The notes: generated by a model from the letters alone, not told the origin. DNA of 64,000 bases from Metarhizium brunneum (GCF_013426205.1 NC_089422.1:1488001-1552000), one strand, 5' to 3'; counted from the stretch's first letter, positions 23,955-36,566 are shown. Translations and numbers: made by a program.

Positions 23955-25451
23955 ATGGCCTCTGCGACTGCTCTGCCCAAGCACCCCGTGCTGCGCCGCA
24001 CCGCGACCTCAGCCACGGCCTCAGCCACGGACTCTGAGTCCTCTGCCGCTGTCACTCCCGCTGATTCGCCCCGACATTCGGCATCGTCTACCTCCCTCTC
24101 GTCGCTTTCCTCTCTCGATGTCGATGCCAGCAAACATGAGTACGCCGGGCTTCTCGACACGTACGGCAACCCCTTCACGCCCCCCGACTTCACCATCAAG
24201 GACATTCGCGATGCCATTCCGAAGCATTGCTTTGAGCGCTCGGCCCTGAAAGGTTACGCCTACATCCTCCGCGACGTGGTCTGCCTCGCCTCTACTTTCT
24301 ATCTCTTCCACAACTTTGTGACACCCGAAAATGTGCCCTCAACTCCCCTTCGATTTGTCCTTTGGGGCATATACACTGCTCTCCAGGGACTTTTCGGAAC
24401 TGGCCTCTGGGTCATTGCTCACGAGTGTGGTCACGGTGCTTTCTCTACCTCAACCTTCATCAACGACTTGACCGGCTGGGTTCTGCACTCATCTCTTCTC
24501 GTCCCCTACTTCAGCTGGAAGTTTTCCCACAGTGCACACCACAAGGCCACTGGCCACATGGAGCGCGACATGGTCTTCTTGCCTCGAACCCGTGAGCAGC
24601 AAGCCACCCGTGTTGGACGCATGGTTCACGAGCTCGGCGAGCTTTGCGAAGAGACCCCCGTCTACACTCTGCTGCACCTTGTTGCCCAGCAGCTCATCGG
24701 ATGGCCCAACTACCTCCTCACCAATGTTACTGGCCACAACTTCCATGAGCGCCAGCGTGAGGGCCGTGGCAAGGGCAGGAAGAACGGCTTCGGCGGCCGC
24801 GTTAACCACTTCGACCCCAGCTCCCCCATCTTTGATCAAAAGCACGCCAAGTACATTGTGCTTTCCGACATTGGTCTTGCCATTGCTTTCAGTGTTCTCG
24901 CCTACCTCGGCAACCGATTCGGCTGGGCCAACATGGCCGTCTGGTACTTCATCCCTTATCTGTGGGTGAACCACTGGCTTGGTAAGTCTGGCAAGTAAAC
25001 TGTCATGATTTTGTCACGCGTGTTAACGAGATCCTCTCTAGTTGCCATCACCTTCCTCCAGCACACTGACCCAACTCTGCCTCACTACACCGCCGAGGAG
25101 TGGAATTTTGTCCGTGGCGCTGCTGCTACTATTGATCGTGAGATGGGCTTCATTGGCCGACACCTGCTCCACGGCATCATTGAGACTCACGTCCTTCACC
25201 ACTACGTCAGCTCCATCCCCTTCTATAATGCCGATGAAGCCTCCGAGGCTATCAAGCCTGTCATGGGCAAGCACTACCGCTCTGATACCAGGGATGGTCC
25301 CTGGGGTTTCATCCGTGCTCTGTGGCTCAGCGCACGCTGGTGCCAGTGGGTTGAGCCCAGCGCCGACGCCCAGGGTGCTGCCAAAGGCGTTTTGTTCTTC
25401 CGCAACAGCAATGGCTTGGGCACGAAGCCCATTTCCATGAAGACCCAGTAA
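23955..25451 (+). CDS. fad2: Delta-12 (oleate) fatty-acid desaturase
   Basis: Two exons (23955-24981 and 25042-25451) with a 60-base intron (gtaagt...ctctctag) give 478 residues. The enzyme converts oleoyl to linoleoyl chains on ER phospholipids, using cytochrome b5 electrons. All three histidine boxes that bind the di-iron centre are present: HECGH at 156-160, HSAHH at 192-196 and HVLHH at 392-396. Hydrophobic membrane stretches surround them (for example FVLWGIYTALQGLFGTGLWVI and IVLSDIGLAIAFSVLAYLG). The first 65 residues are a Ser/Thr/Ala-rich leader, usual in fungal members. The intron joins VNHWL to VAITFLQHTDPTLPHY. The delta-15 (omega-3) paralogue is close in sequence, but the general pattern fits delta-12 better. 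The gene stands alone between two long gene-poor regions. Confidence 0.93.
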
Positions 25452-28400
25452 AATAAAGAGTAAAACAAAGGAATAAGACCAGAGCTCACATTCCGCATTG
25501 GCGTTGATTGATTCTCTTTTATATTTGAAAAATCTCACCTTGTAGATTTTTCTCCGATGGAGGGGGAAGCGGGTTGAAGCGGCATCATGATATATTTGCA
25601 TTTTGACCATGTTTTTTTCTTTTTTGTTCTAGACACGATGATCCCCTGCGTGCTGATCTGATCACACGTTCGGAGACTGCGGGTGCAAAAGATAGACGGC
25701 AGACATGATGACCCGATAGACACCTATAGACCGCAGTTAGATAACAAGATGATTCATCGAATCAGAGTCAATTAAGTGACTTGCATGAATATCGAGCCTG
25801 TGAGCAGCAACAGGACAATGGACGACCAAGGAATACTCTGATATCGCCCTGCCATCCATGGTGAACGCACCCCATGGCATTACGATTATTCGAGCGTTGT
25901 AACTCATTGATGTGCAGGTTCTGTGCCACGAACGATGCTTTGCTTTGCTTTGCAAATCTGCTGAGACGTCGCTCCTGGGCAGTGATTCGCGCAACATTGC
26001 TTTGCTTTTGGCCAGCATTCATTCCCTTCAAAGCATCCAGACACACCTCGAAGTGCCGCACTCCCAAGTCCAGTATTTTCTTCATGGTAGTACTACTACT
26101 ATTGCTGGACATGGGACAATGCCAAGTGGCTCTCTGCGTAGCCATTCCCACCACTTGATTGTTGGCATCAATCAGTCTGAGCATATCGGACACGGCTCTG
26201 CGCGCAAAGTGTTGGTTAGTCACAGACGTCTCCCTGATGAAGGTTTTGCGCCTCGGGCCACTCCGTTCCTGCCACCGTGTTGTGCGGATGACCACGTTAA
26301 ACGGGACGAACAGATGGCAGATGCTGCCTGAACGTGTCGGAACGCAGTCTAGAGCAACGAGAGCATTCCGCGGAAGAGGCTCTCGAACGAGAGGCCCATG
26401 ATTGGAGTCGGCCTCTGCCGTTGGGACATGGGCAGGAAGCTAGGTGAAGAAACTCCCATGGGCAAGAGAGGGAATGGCTACCGGTATTCCTGGACTTATC
26501 GCCTGGGCACGTGGCACCGGACTACGGCATCGCCTCGTCTACCGTGGACAAGATATCTGTCGCAGTTTGTACCATGGCGTGCTGGGGAGGCTGTTGCCGT
26601 CTGGTTTGCGGGAAAGTGTAGACGGCGAGGTTTGCAAAGTCCTTCCTTCTCGGAGACCCCGTGCTGCTTTTGACGAAATTGAACGTGTCAATGCGCTGGA
26701 GCAAGGCGAGGGTGTATGTAGATTGCGCATCTCCAAAAAGGCACGCCACCTGCCTTGATGAGCTGCTCGCCAGTCTCCTGTTCCCATAATAGTCCACGTG
26801 TACGGAATATCGGTCGAGTCGAACGGCAGCCGGCGTTGAAAATGGCCAGAGACGAATGTATGTATGTGCCGTGGTGAAGGGTCGCAAGGTGCTCAAATTA
26901 AAGGCTTCGGCGGCGGGTCTGCGAATCGAACCACGGCACTTATTATCGGGGCGACTTGGTTTCTCAAGGATCTGGGCTGTGAGCGGTTTCGAGGACGTCA
27001 TGCTACGTGGGATGGGTGGCAGTGGCCGACGGGATTTTTGTTCATGTCAACTGGTGTGCGCATGCATGTAATCTGTCGGCTTGTTTGGTTCAAGATGTGG
27101 GACTCGGTATAGATCCGACCGACTGACTGCATAGTATTCGCATTTGCATATCGTTGAAAGGAAATAACTACCGAAGATCAACTAAATTGACCCTCGTAAT
27201 TGCGTGAGGCCTCCGCTTTTGGCAGATTTGCTAAAAAAAAAACCCAAAAAAAAACCACACGTATTATTTGCAGGTAGACTGTTGCAAACGGTGAGGACAC
27301 ACTACGGGTGGTGTTGCGCACATTTACATGCGTCTGGTTATCTATCGCAACTTGGCAAGTGTTGCTACTACTGTAAGCGGAACCCGGCAGTAGTTACTTA
27401 CATGTAAGTACTCCGTACTACTTGGCCGGTAGAGAGATCGATAGATAGAGAGATAGATAGATGGGTACTCCGTAGTTGATAGATAACTAGGTACTACATA
27501 TGTACGTATATCCTGACATGGCCGGATGTCTGCCTAAGCGAAGTGAGGGAAATGATAAAAGTCGCGATCAACACTCTTGGCTACTGCTTCGGGCCACGAT
27601 GCTGTGCAGCCCTCGGCCAACAGCGAACACGACATCAGAGGAACTCGGCAAGTCGCTTGCGGTTTGCGGCTTGTCTGTGCGCAATCCGCTCGACCGTGCG
27701 ACACGCTCACCGTCTTTGACACTGGCCACGTCTTGAGAGCGTTTTGCCCCCATTGGCCTCCATGTTTCTCGTTTTGGCAGCAACCGCGTCGACGGCCGGC
27801 CTCTTTGCCCACCCACCGTCTGGTCACGGCAGCAAGGTTCACCACGTTTCCCACTTTCCCAGGTGGCGATTCGTATTTGTTTCCAGCGGATTGACCGTGT
27901 AACTCGGCATGCGGAGCGCGTGCTCGAGTCTGCAGCAGCCATCCTTGCCGCCTGGTTTCGACGCTGAATCGCAGCGACATTACCTGGATCGAGCCAAATG
28001 CCGCAAAAAAAAAAACAAGAAACCTCGCCGGCACTGCATATCGTACAATCAATCGTCTCAGGTAGTTCCCTGGCAGCAACAATCAACTCGATACAACATA
28101 CGACAAGGTCCAAGAGACGAGATGGGGCGGGACCGCTTCAAGCCTTCACCGTTTGGAAAAAACGCACGCCTCTAGGGAGACGCTATTCCCGGCTACCGGA
28201 ACTTTGACAAGGAAATTAGAGTTTTGCAGACTCGTGATCGAGTCTGGTTGTGCTGTGCTGGCAGCCAGGGCCAAAGGAACATTGAATAGAGTTTATCGAG
28301 TCTGCCCACTGGCGACGCAGCTTGCGATGGCAGCGCCGGGGTTGTTCACCACGGACCTAAGGTGGCCAAGAATAGAATACGAAAACGCTATTTCCTGGCC

Positions 28401-29748
28401 GGCCGTTTTTTTCTCTCCGTAGCTACAAGATCCCGCCCGCCTTCAGGTTGGCATCAGTGCGCGCGCACATCATCGGATGACGGCTGCGACCAAGCTGCTC
28501 GGCCGCCCTTTGCTGCCCTCTTGTCCGTCATCCGTTCAGCTGGGAGCTTGTAATCCGTGGCAAACCCGCGGAGGGGCTTGGCACCGGAATGCCAGCTTGT
28601 TTGTTGGCAGCGAGCTAGCCCGTTGAGTCCTCGCGGCGATGTCACGCCCAGTTAATAATCGTCCCGATCATGCCACTTCCCTTTTTTTCTTGCCCGATTT
28701 TTTTTGCTTTGACTTCTGCCGGCCCGCTGACGGCATGTCTCGGATTCGAAAGAAGCAAGAGAGAAGAGAAGACAAGGAAACAAATGTCCTGTCGGGTTAA
28801 AGTGAGGATCGACATTTGAGCCCACAAGTCACTTATATCAGGAGGACTGCGGATAAGCAAGCAACCCCCAAGTCTCCAGATTTTTTGGGAGGACAATGGA
28901 AGCCAGGCTTGCTTGCTTGCTTGCGGCCCCCGCTTGCCATTGTTTACTATCGACGGCCAATCTTAGGCTTTTCGTTGATTCGCCGCATGGCCGGTTCGTG
29001 TCTTATGCGCGCCAGGGCGCTAGTCATTTCCGACGAGGGCCTCGTATTTGGGCGACAAGAGCCCTTCCCCGCGAACCGCCTTCCCGATCTCTCAAGTTTC
29101 AGGCCGCTGGAACTGCTGGAACCGCAGGCGGTCCTGGCATTAGCCGCAGGCCGGGGCGACGCCGTCGTGGGCGTGGGCCGTGGGCGTGGGCCGTGGCGTC
29201 GACGAGCTGAGCAGTGATGTGAGTCCCGGGATCAGGGGTTGTTCGGGAGGAACGGCTGAGGCCCCCCCAAGCCGTGGAATGAATATGTCAATGTGGACAT
29301 TGGCCTCGTGGCCCGACGCTGCGTGGTGGAACTGGAATGACGGGCGGCGTGTACTTGGTATGCACGCCGCAGCCGATTCCAAGACTCGCGCCAACCAGAC
29401 GGTTCATGGAGCCCGTTTTTTTTAATTTGTTTTGGAGGAGCCGAGTCACGATCATTGGCATTGCTTTCATGCCACCCCTGCTTCATGTTTTGTCAGGGAT
29501 GGGTTTTGTATATAGTAATTCCCCGAATGGCACAGCCGAGACCATGGGGGTGAAGGAGCGTCTATGCAAAAAAGAAAGGAAGAAGAAGACGAAGACGAAG
29601 ACGAGGAAGAAGAAGGCTAATAATAATAAAGCCCCTCTTCCCGTTTCCCCTTGCCGGCGCATGATACATGTTGCTGAAAGACCTTCAACTATTCCCGCGG
29701 TGACGTATTGGTCAAGACGGCCTGGTTTCCATCATCACAACTTGAACC
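25452..29748. other. Gene-poor region upstream of galactose oxidase
   Basis: A 4.3-kb stretch without a supported gene. It has a GATA-rich microsatellite near 27431, TACTCCGTA copies at 27409 and 27466, a short GTGGGC-type tandem repeat near 29167-29196 and a GAA/GAC-rich purine tract at about 29570-29620. A TATA-like TTGTATATAG at about 29507 is a candidate promoter element for the oxidase gene. Open frames of 60-210 codons occur, but they overlap each other and lack family features. Confidence 0.5.
27431..27462. repeat. GATA/GAGA microsatellite
   Basis: Runs of GATAGATA and GAGAGA alternate here, directly next to a TACTCCGTA copy at 27466. Confidence 0.8.
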
Positions 29749-31779
29749 ATGAAGCTCACGACCGAGACTGTGCTTCTCGGCGCCCTTTTTGCAGGGCAGG
29801 CCGCCGGCGGCTTAGTGCCGAGCCCATTGACGGGCAAGCAGCACTACCACGAGAACTCGACCTTTTCCAAGCTCTTTGCGGCGCCGCCCATTGCCACCGG
29901 CGAGCTCGACCGCGCGGGATGGAAGGTGACGTGCGACAGCTTCGAGCCGGGCAACGAGTGCATCAAGGCGATTGACGGCAACAACGACACGTTTTGGCAC
30001 ACCAAGTTTGAGGGCTCCAACGTGCCGCACCAGATCGTGGTGGACTTTGGGTCGATGCACAACATCAACGGCATCTCGGCGCTGCCGCGGCAGGACGGCA
30101 ACAACCACGGCTACATTGCGCAGCACGACGTGGCCGTCAGCACCGACGGGAGCAACTGGGAGACGGTGGCGGCGGGCACATGGTACGGCGGCGACAAGTT
30201 GCTCAAGTACGCCAACTTTGAGACGCGGACGGCGCGCTACGTGCGCCTGCGGGCGACGAGCGAGGTGAGCGGCGCGCCGTGGACGAGCGTGGCCGAGCTC
30301 AAGGCGTACGCGGCCAAGTCGGGCCCGGCGGCGTACGGCGGCGTGGGCAAATGGGGCGCGACCATTGACTTTCCCACGGTGCCGGTGGCGGCGGCGGTCG
30401 ACCCCGTGTCGGGCAAGGTGCTCGTGTGGTCGTCGTACACGTACGACAACTACCTGGGGTCGACGCAGGACCGCGTCTTCACCTCGCTCTGGGACCCGGC
30501 GACGGGCGCGGTGACGCCCAAGCTGGTCGACGACACGGACCACGACATGTTCTGCCCGGGCATCTCCATCGACGGCACGGGCCAGATGGTGGTGACGGGC
30601 GGCAACTCGGCGTCCAAGACGACGCTGTACGACTTCGCCAGCGGCGCCTGGCTGCCGGGCCCGGACATGACGGTGGCGCGGGGCTACCAGGCGTCGGCGA
30701 CCCTGTCCGACGGCCGCGTCTTCACCATCGGCGGCTGCTGGAGCGGCGGCTGGTTCGACAAGAACGGCGAGGTCTACGACCCGCGCGCCCGCGCCTGGTC
30801 CGGCCTGCCCGGCGCCCTGGTGCGGCCCATGCTGACCGCCGACGCCCAGGGCATCTTCCGCGCCGACAACCACGCCTGGCTGTTCGGCTGGCGCAACGGC
30901 AGCGTCTTCCAGGCCGGGCCCAGCACCGCCATGCACTGGTACTACACCGCCGGCAACGGCAGCGTCGCCCCCGCCGGCGACCGCCGCTCCGACCGCGGCA
31001 CCGACCCCGACGCCATGAACGGCAACGCCGTCATGTTCGACGCCCGCGCCGGCCGCATCCTCTCCTTTGGCGGCTCGCCCTCCTACCAGAACAGCCAGGC
31101 CTCCGCCGCCGCGCACCTCATCACCATCGGGGACCCCGGCAAGCCCGCCGACGTGCGCTTCGCCTCCAACGGCCTCTGGAGCCCGCGCGCCTTCCACACC
31201 TCCGCCGTCCTGCCCGACGGCACCGTCTTCATCACCGGCGGCCAGAGCTACGCCGTGCCCTTCTCCGACGAGACGCCCCAGCTGACCCCCGAGCTGTACG
31301 ACCCGGTCGCCGACGCCTTCTACAAGCAGCAGCCCAACTCCATCGTCCGCGTCTACCACAGCGTCGCCCTCCTGCTGCCCGACGCCACTGTGCTCAGCGC
31401 CGGCGGCGGCCTCTGCGGCGACTGCAACACCAACCACTTTGACGGCCAGGTCTTCACGCCGCAGTACCTGCTCACCAAGGACGGCCAGCCCGCCGTCCGC
31501 CCCGTCATCCGCTCCGCGACCCTGTCCGGCCGCACCGTCACCATCGAGACCGACTCGTCCGTCGCGTCCGCCTCGCTCATCCGCTTCGGCACCGCCACGC
31601 ACACCGTCAACACGGACCAGCGCCGCGTGCCGCTGACCTTGGTTCGCGCCGGCGATAATCGCTACACTGCCGAGGTGCCTGCCGACACGGGCGTCGTCCT
31701 GCCCGGCTACTATATGCTGTTTGTCATGAACGACAAGGGCGTGCCGAGCGTTTCCAAGACGCTCAACTTTTTGGTGTGA
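29749..31779 (+). CDS. gaoA: Secreted galactose oxidase (copper radical oxidase)
   Basis: A single exon of 676 residues, close to the Fusarium enzyme's precursor length. A signal peptide (LLGALFAGQAAGG) is followed by a short pro-region, a galactose-binding F5/8 type C domain (about 55-190), the seven-bladed kelch propeller and a C-terminal Ig-like domain. The enzyme oxidises primary alcohols such as C6 of galactose with oxygen, giving H2O2. The cofactor residues are all present: Cys269 (HDMFCPGIS) and Tyr313 (ARGYQ) for the thioether radical, Trp331 stacked over it, and copper ligands Tyr536, His537 (VRVYHS) and His618 (ATHTVNTDQ). Their spacing matches the Fusarium protein for the propeller residues. 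Cys330 next to Trp331 and Asn424 differ from Ser and Cys there. The codons are extremely GC-rich. Confidence 0.95.
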   Translation: MKLTTETVLLGALFAGQAAGGLVPSPLTGKQHYHENSTFSKLFAAPPIATGELDRAGWKVTCDSFEPGNECIKAIDGNNDTFWHTKFEGSNVPHQIVVDFGSMHNINGISALPRQDGNNHGYIAQHDVAVSTDGSNWETVAAGTWYGGDKLLKYANFETRTARYVRLRATSEVSGAPWTSVAELKAYAAKSGPAAYGGVGKWGATIDFPTVPVAAAVDPVSGKVLVWSSYTYDNYLGSTQDRVFTSLWDPATGAVTPKLVDDTDHDMFCPGISIDGTGQMVVTGGNSASKTTLYDFASGAWLPGPDMTVARGYQASATLSDGRVFTIGGCWSGGWFDKNGEVYDPRARAWSGLPGALVRPMLTADAQGIFRADNHAWLFGWRNGSVFQAGPSTAMHWYYTAGNGSVAPAGDRRSDRGTDPDAMNGNAVMFDARAGRILSFGGSPSYQNSQASAAAHLITIGDPGKPADVRFASNGLWSPRAFHTSAVLPDGTVFITGGQSYAVPFSDETPQLTPELYDPVADAFYKQQPNSIVRVYHSVALLLPDATVLSAGGGLCGDCNTNHFDGQVFTPQYLLTKDGQPAVRPVIRSATLSGRTVTIETDSSVASASLIRFGTATHTVNTDQRRVPLTLVRAGDNRYTAEVPADTGVVLPGYYMLFVMNDKGVPSVSKTLNFLV

Positions 31780-32591
31780 GTGCGGGGGACGCGGGGGACA
31801 AGGGGACCCATGTGGCTGATGAAACTTGATTGGCATGGGGAAAACGGTGACTTACCACTTCGCTTGTATATTTTTCTGTCTCTTTTTTTTTTAATTCTTC
31901 CACTTTGTACATATGGGTTCTGTCAGTGCATTTGGCGTCCACCATCATCATTCGGCCGTCTGCACTAGATTTGCCGGGGGAAAGGGAGCCCCCGCTACAT
32001 ATTCCGGGCAGCATTTGCACATGTTTTATAGATGACGCATGAATCATGCCCCCGTAATAGAATTTCCTGTTCGATTGAACCTACAACAGTGGCTGTGGTG
32101 TAGGACACCCGCCCGCCATGAGTCCATGACCGTGTTCACGCCTCGTGCGTCCCCAGACCACCGTTACCAGCCTCCAACTGTCAAGTTGCGAATGGATCAT
32201 GGGTGTTGCTTTGCGCTTGAGAGCCGTCATGTCTGCTTTATAAAGTATGTGAATATCATGTGAACCTGATGCGTGCCCGAAAACCAGGCCATGTTGGGTT
32301 TTTACCATGCTGAATACTAAGCTCCACGTACCGAGACACACACCATGGCCATGCCACGTAGCTCTTGTCATCAATGATATTTTATTCGTTTGCTCGTCTA
32401 CCATCTGTCCCCAAGTCTCTGATGCGTCTCTATTGCTACGATTTAACATTAAAAGCCAACGGCGTCGCTGTTGTTTTCGACCCAAGTCCAATGCCATGAC
32501 TCCTAGCAGAATCCATTTTTTCCCTTCTCAAAGCAAAGCTACACAAGGCAGATGCAGTCGACACAAAGTGCGTACACAGAGTGCCAAATGT
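31780..32591. other. Convergent 3' intergenic region
   Basis: The 3' flanks of galactose oxidase and asparaginyl-tRNA synthetase meet here. I see no gene or strong repeat. Confidence 0.6.
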
Positions 32592-34368
32592 TTAGGGTTT
32601 GCAGCGCCCCATGTAGCGCGGATACAGGCAACAATCTCGAACAGTGTGCTGCTTGCACAGCCAGGCGAGGAGACGCTCGAGACCAACGCCGTAACCGCCG
32701 TGCGGGGAGCTTCCATATCTGTTCCAATGCGGTTAGCAACTGTGCGCGCAATCCAACGCCATAAACGGCATCCTTCCGGCCGACTTACTTGCGCTGGTCG
32801 ATATACCAGTAGTATGGCTCGGGGTCGAGGCCCTCGCGCTTGCACGCGGCAAGCAGCTCGTCGTAGTCGTCTATTCTCATGGAACCACCCACAATCTCAC
32901 CGACGCCAGGCATGAGACAGTCGACACTCTCAGTCACTCTGTCATCCTCAGGGTCCCTCTTCATGTAGAAGGCTTTGATGTGCGCAGGGAAGTGGGTGAT
33001 GAAAATGGGCTTGTTGATGATGTCGGTCATCTTGCGCTCAGCGGCCTCGGCAATGTCGTCACCAAAGTTGTGCGGGTTGCCCTCCTCGTTGGGGATTTCG
33101 TGGTCAATGAGCCACTTAATAGCATCCGAGTACCTCATGCGCATAAAGGGTCGTTCAGGGACCTTGAATTCGGGGTTGAGCGTCTTGATGTATCCGGCAA
33201 TCATGGGATCCTCCAGGACCAGCTCTAGGACACGGCAGATGAGGGTCTCAAGGTGGGTCAAAAGATCGTCAAAGTTGATAAAGTCGAGCTCGGCCTCGAT
33301 GTGAGTGAACTCGGACAAATGTCTCCGGGTCAGGGACTTTTCAGCGCGGAAAGACTTCTCGATACAGTAGACGCTGCCCAAGGAAGGCAGGCAGGTCTCC
33401 AGATACAGCTGAGAGGATTGGGTGAGGAAAGCATCGGCTCCGTAGTAGTCAAACTTGAAGAGCGTGGAGCCGCCTTCGACCTGAGTCTGTACCAGCGCAG
33501 GAGGGCTGACCTTGCGGATCCTGGCTTCGTGGTATGCCCGGTTGAAGGCGTATTCCATTGCATCGCGGACAAGAAGGACCGATGAGGCGTTCTCTCCACG
33601 GAGGGTAAGGTGGCGGAGGTCGAGCAGAGTGGAATGCTCAGTAGAGGCCGTGACTCTGTTGGTGATGGCATCGTCACCGCCAACGGCTCTCCAGTGCTTG
33701 GGTATCTTGTAAAAGTCGGCGTGCAGTTCTCGGTTGAGAGGGGCGCGGGCTCCCGCGGGGACCTCGCGCATTTCACCAAAGATCTCCATCGAGGTCTCGC
33801 GGGTAAGGGTAAGAGCCTCATACGTCTTGGCAAGTTTGCCAGAGATGACCACCTGCATGAAGCCATAGCCATCACGCAGGGTGACAAACAAAACATCCTT
33901 TTGTTTTCTCTCGCGGTGGACGCGGCCGAACACGCGGACTCGGGTTCCTTTGCTATCGGCATCGTCGGCCTTGCGAAGCGCAATGTGGTCACCAGCCTCA
34001 TCAAGTTTGATGGTGACGGGTTTGGGAAGGCTGGGATCCTCCTCGAGAACAATCTTCTTGGCCTCGTCCAGAACCTTGTGGCGCTCCTCCTCCTCCTTCT
34101 TGCGATGGATGGCGAGTTCCTGCTCGCGCGCAGCCTTCTTCTTTTGTTGCTCAAAGTAGTTGACAACCTTTTTCATGGCAGACTTGGCTGCAGGCTTCCA
34201 TTCTCGGGCGGCCTCATCGTCGGCGCTCTCAGATTTTCGTGTCAGGTACTGGGCCTGGGCGGGGTGTTGGAGATAGGCGAATTGAAGCGTCTTGAAGGGA
34301 GACTGCTCGGTGCCCTGCTGCGTGGGCTCGTCCTTGCCAATGTCCTCGTCAATATAGATGGTCGCCAT
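32592..34368 (-). CDS. ded81: Asparaginyl-tRNA synthetase, cytosolic
   Basis: Two exons (34368-32789 and 32718-32592) with a 70-base intron (gtaagt...gaacag, branch gctaac) give 568 residues. The enzyme charges tRNA-Asn with asparagine. After a eukaryote-type N-terminal extension rich in Lys/Glu (about residues 60-115, probably coiled), an OB-fold anticodon-binding domain starts near [18 protein letters not shown]. The class II catalytic core follows, with motif 2 ([21 protein letters not shown] region) and, in exon 2, motif 3 ([13 protein letters not shown]). The intron splits the Lys codon of YWYIDQRK. The exon 2 product ends YMGRCKP. Without exon 2 the protein would lack motif 3, so the splice is essential. 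Confidence 0.96.
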
Positions 34369-34645
34369 GGTGAATGGTTTCTGCGTCTTGCGAGGAGTGT
34401 TTGGTCAATGGCGGAAGAGTGCTGCGTTTTTAGACACGGCGTGACATGAGTCACAGAAAAGTGTCAGAGATTGGGTGGTCTGATTGACGGATTGGAAAGT
34501 GGGATGTGACTGTGCGCTGTATCGGACCAGTCACCCCGCGGGTGGCTCAAGTGTGGCGGTGAACAGCCACTAGCGCGGCAACCGGGCTTCCACGCTGGGT
34601 GCCAAGGGGAAGGAGCCAGGAACCGTTGTGGCTGGTGAATTTGTC

Positions 34646-34661
34646 GTACTACTAGTAGTAC
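34646..34661. repeat. Perfect 16-base palindrome upstream of the tRNA synthetase
   Basis: GTACTACTAGTAGTAC is self-complementary and lies about 280 bases before the synthetase start codon. It may be a protein-binding site, but nothing shows this. Confidence 0.8.
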
Positions 34662-36349
34662 CAAAAAATGGGCGTGGCCACGCCACATACTTTTGTGTGT
34701 TAGTACTTGACCCTGTATATCTTGTAACAGAATCTCTTGCTCAAGCTTGGCGTCTAATTGTCTCGGACCATTATAGTCTTCCTCGACATCCTCAAAGCCA
34801 TATCACGCATCTCTGCTGCTGATGGTCGATCAATGTGCTGTCACTACCCTCCCTCCAACAGCAGTAGTATCTACACCACATCTTTAATCTATTTTCCAGT
34901 CAGTCATTTCGCTTCTCGCTCGCCGCAACTTGCAGGTCTAGAAAGCCACGAGATTGAAGTTTGTTCGTGGCATTTAAAGCCAGACTGGGAGATACAGGAG
35001 ATAAAGACGAATTCTGGATCAGAAACTTTATTTGCATTACGGAATAGTGAGCTGTTGAAGCCACGAATCCCGCCGCCACCCTCACCAGTCGCCCATCAAC
35101 CGTTTCTCCATGCCCATTCTGTTCTTTATACATTAATCCCGGCACTACCTTAGAGTGGAGGTGAAACTTTATCCCGTTGTCATTGGGGAGCCGAGCTCGA
35201 TTCTGACAAAATCACAGGAAACATGTGACTAGCGATCTCTAGCTTTACATATGCACGTTTGAGGACTGTTCCGCCCATTCTGCAAGGAAAAAAATTTGTC
35301 ACCGAGGAATATACGGGCACATATTGGAGACCACCAATTGCAAGCAGCTCTATGGGCTTCGCGTCTTTTCTATAGTGGTCAGGATGACAAGGAAGATATC
35401 CCAAGCGGAGGCGAAGGCGAAGGCGAAGGCGAAGCTTCAACGGTAGTCGACCCTGCAGCGCCCTCTGTATCCTCAGCACCGGAATCGGAAATTTGGTTCT
35501 AACGAAGAGTCTGCTCAGTCCCCAAGGTCCATGTGAGATCAGGTCGCTTATCGCCAACCCTCTCGATATAGAAAATGTTCTATTCCCGCTAATCGACAAC
35601 CTGACAACTTATGAAACAGTACAAAAAGTCGTAGAAACGGACTGGTAAATAGAGAGCCAGTTGTTACTTGGCCCGACACGATCTCCCTTTTAACCATTCA
35701 GAGAGGGGAAAGGCCTCACGTTCACCTAGCTTGTGATAAAATCAGGAAAGTAATCGGCACACCTTGACCTGAGCATACCCGGGCTCTGGTCAAAACTTTA
35801 CCAGGCGACATTATCAGTCGGTTTAGACTGGCATCTCAAAAATTCTACCATGCCGGCGGTTTCATGGTGGGCGAGGGCGTCAGATTCGTCAAGTCTAAAG
35901 AAGGATCACCCGGCCAGTCTAGTTCCGCGAATGTGCCGGGAAATACACTGCTGAAGCGGTGGACATTGCCGAGAGCGAAATCGTTGAATACTGAAGCTTC
36001 CCGGGGACAACAAGCCATGTCATCACACGGGACCGAAAACGGCGTTATTGCAGTTCGCCTGCATGAAGTCAGGGTTCGGATATTTGGCGGAGTCCAGCTC
36101 AAAGCTTGGGATACGGCTGTACAAGACCCTGATGCCAACGAAATGTTGACCTAGGGGGTAGTCAAAGCGGTGAGAGCGTGTTGATGACAGTGAGTTTGAC
36201 CCTGCTGCTGCTATTGACCCTGCTGTTACTGTTAATGATGGTGATAGATTTAACCCTCCGGGGGGAGGCCTCATGTTAGCTGACAGCAGCACAAATATTG
36301 ATATGAAAAGGGACGCTTCTTTGAAGTTGCGGGACCCCGAGGGAATTGG

Positions 36350-36566
36350 GAGACTCAATAAGGCGGCGCGGGATGCAGGGAAGAGGGAAGATTAAGGGGG
36401 CGTCAAGATTAAAAATATATATCAAGAAGCTATAATAAATCCCCTGTGATGAGAATCATCTAGTGTAGGGGGGTTATTATAGCTTCTTAGTATCCTTCTT
36501 GATCTTCGCGCCCCTTTTATCTTCCTTCGTCCCTGCATCCCGCGCCGCCTTCTTAAGTCTCTCGAT
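36350..36566. repeat. Foldback inverted repeat with unequal RIP-like decay
   Basis: The left arm (about 36350-36444) and right arm (about 36467-36566) are inverted copies around a loop of some 22 bases. Both contain AAGGCGGCGCGGGATGCAGG on the matching strands and end in GAAGCTATAATAA. The right arm, read on the minus strand, encodes a Lys-rich end (KKAARDAGTKEDKRGAKIKK, then stop). In the left arm the same frame is broken by a stop, with several C-to-T and G-to-A changes. The two may be inverted copies of the end of a lost gene or transposon. Confidence 0.75.

Noticed and set aside
26850..26970. A tRNA B-box-like string (GGTTCGATTC on the minus strand at about 26925-26934).
   Set aside because: No matching A box or cloverleaf could be drawn around it.
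29812..31836. A 674-codon open frame on the minus strand across the whole galactose oxidase gene.
   Set aside because: It is the mirror of a gene with extremely GC-rich third positions, which removes stops on the other strand. Its sequence is low-complexity Ala/Gly/Val/Arg with no family match.
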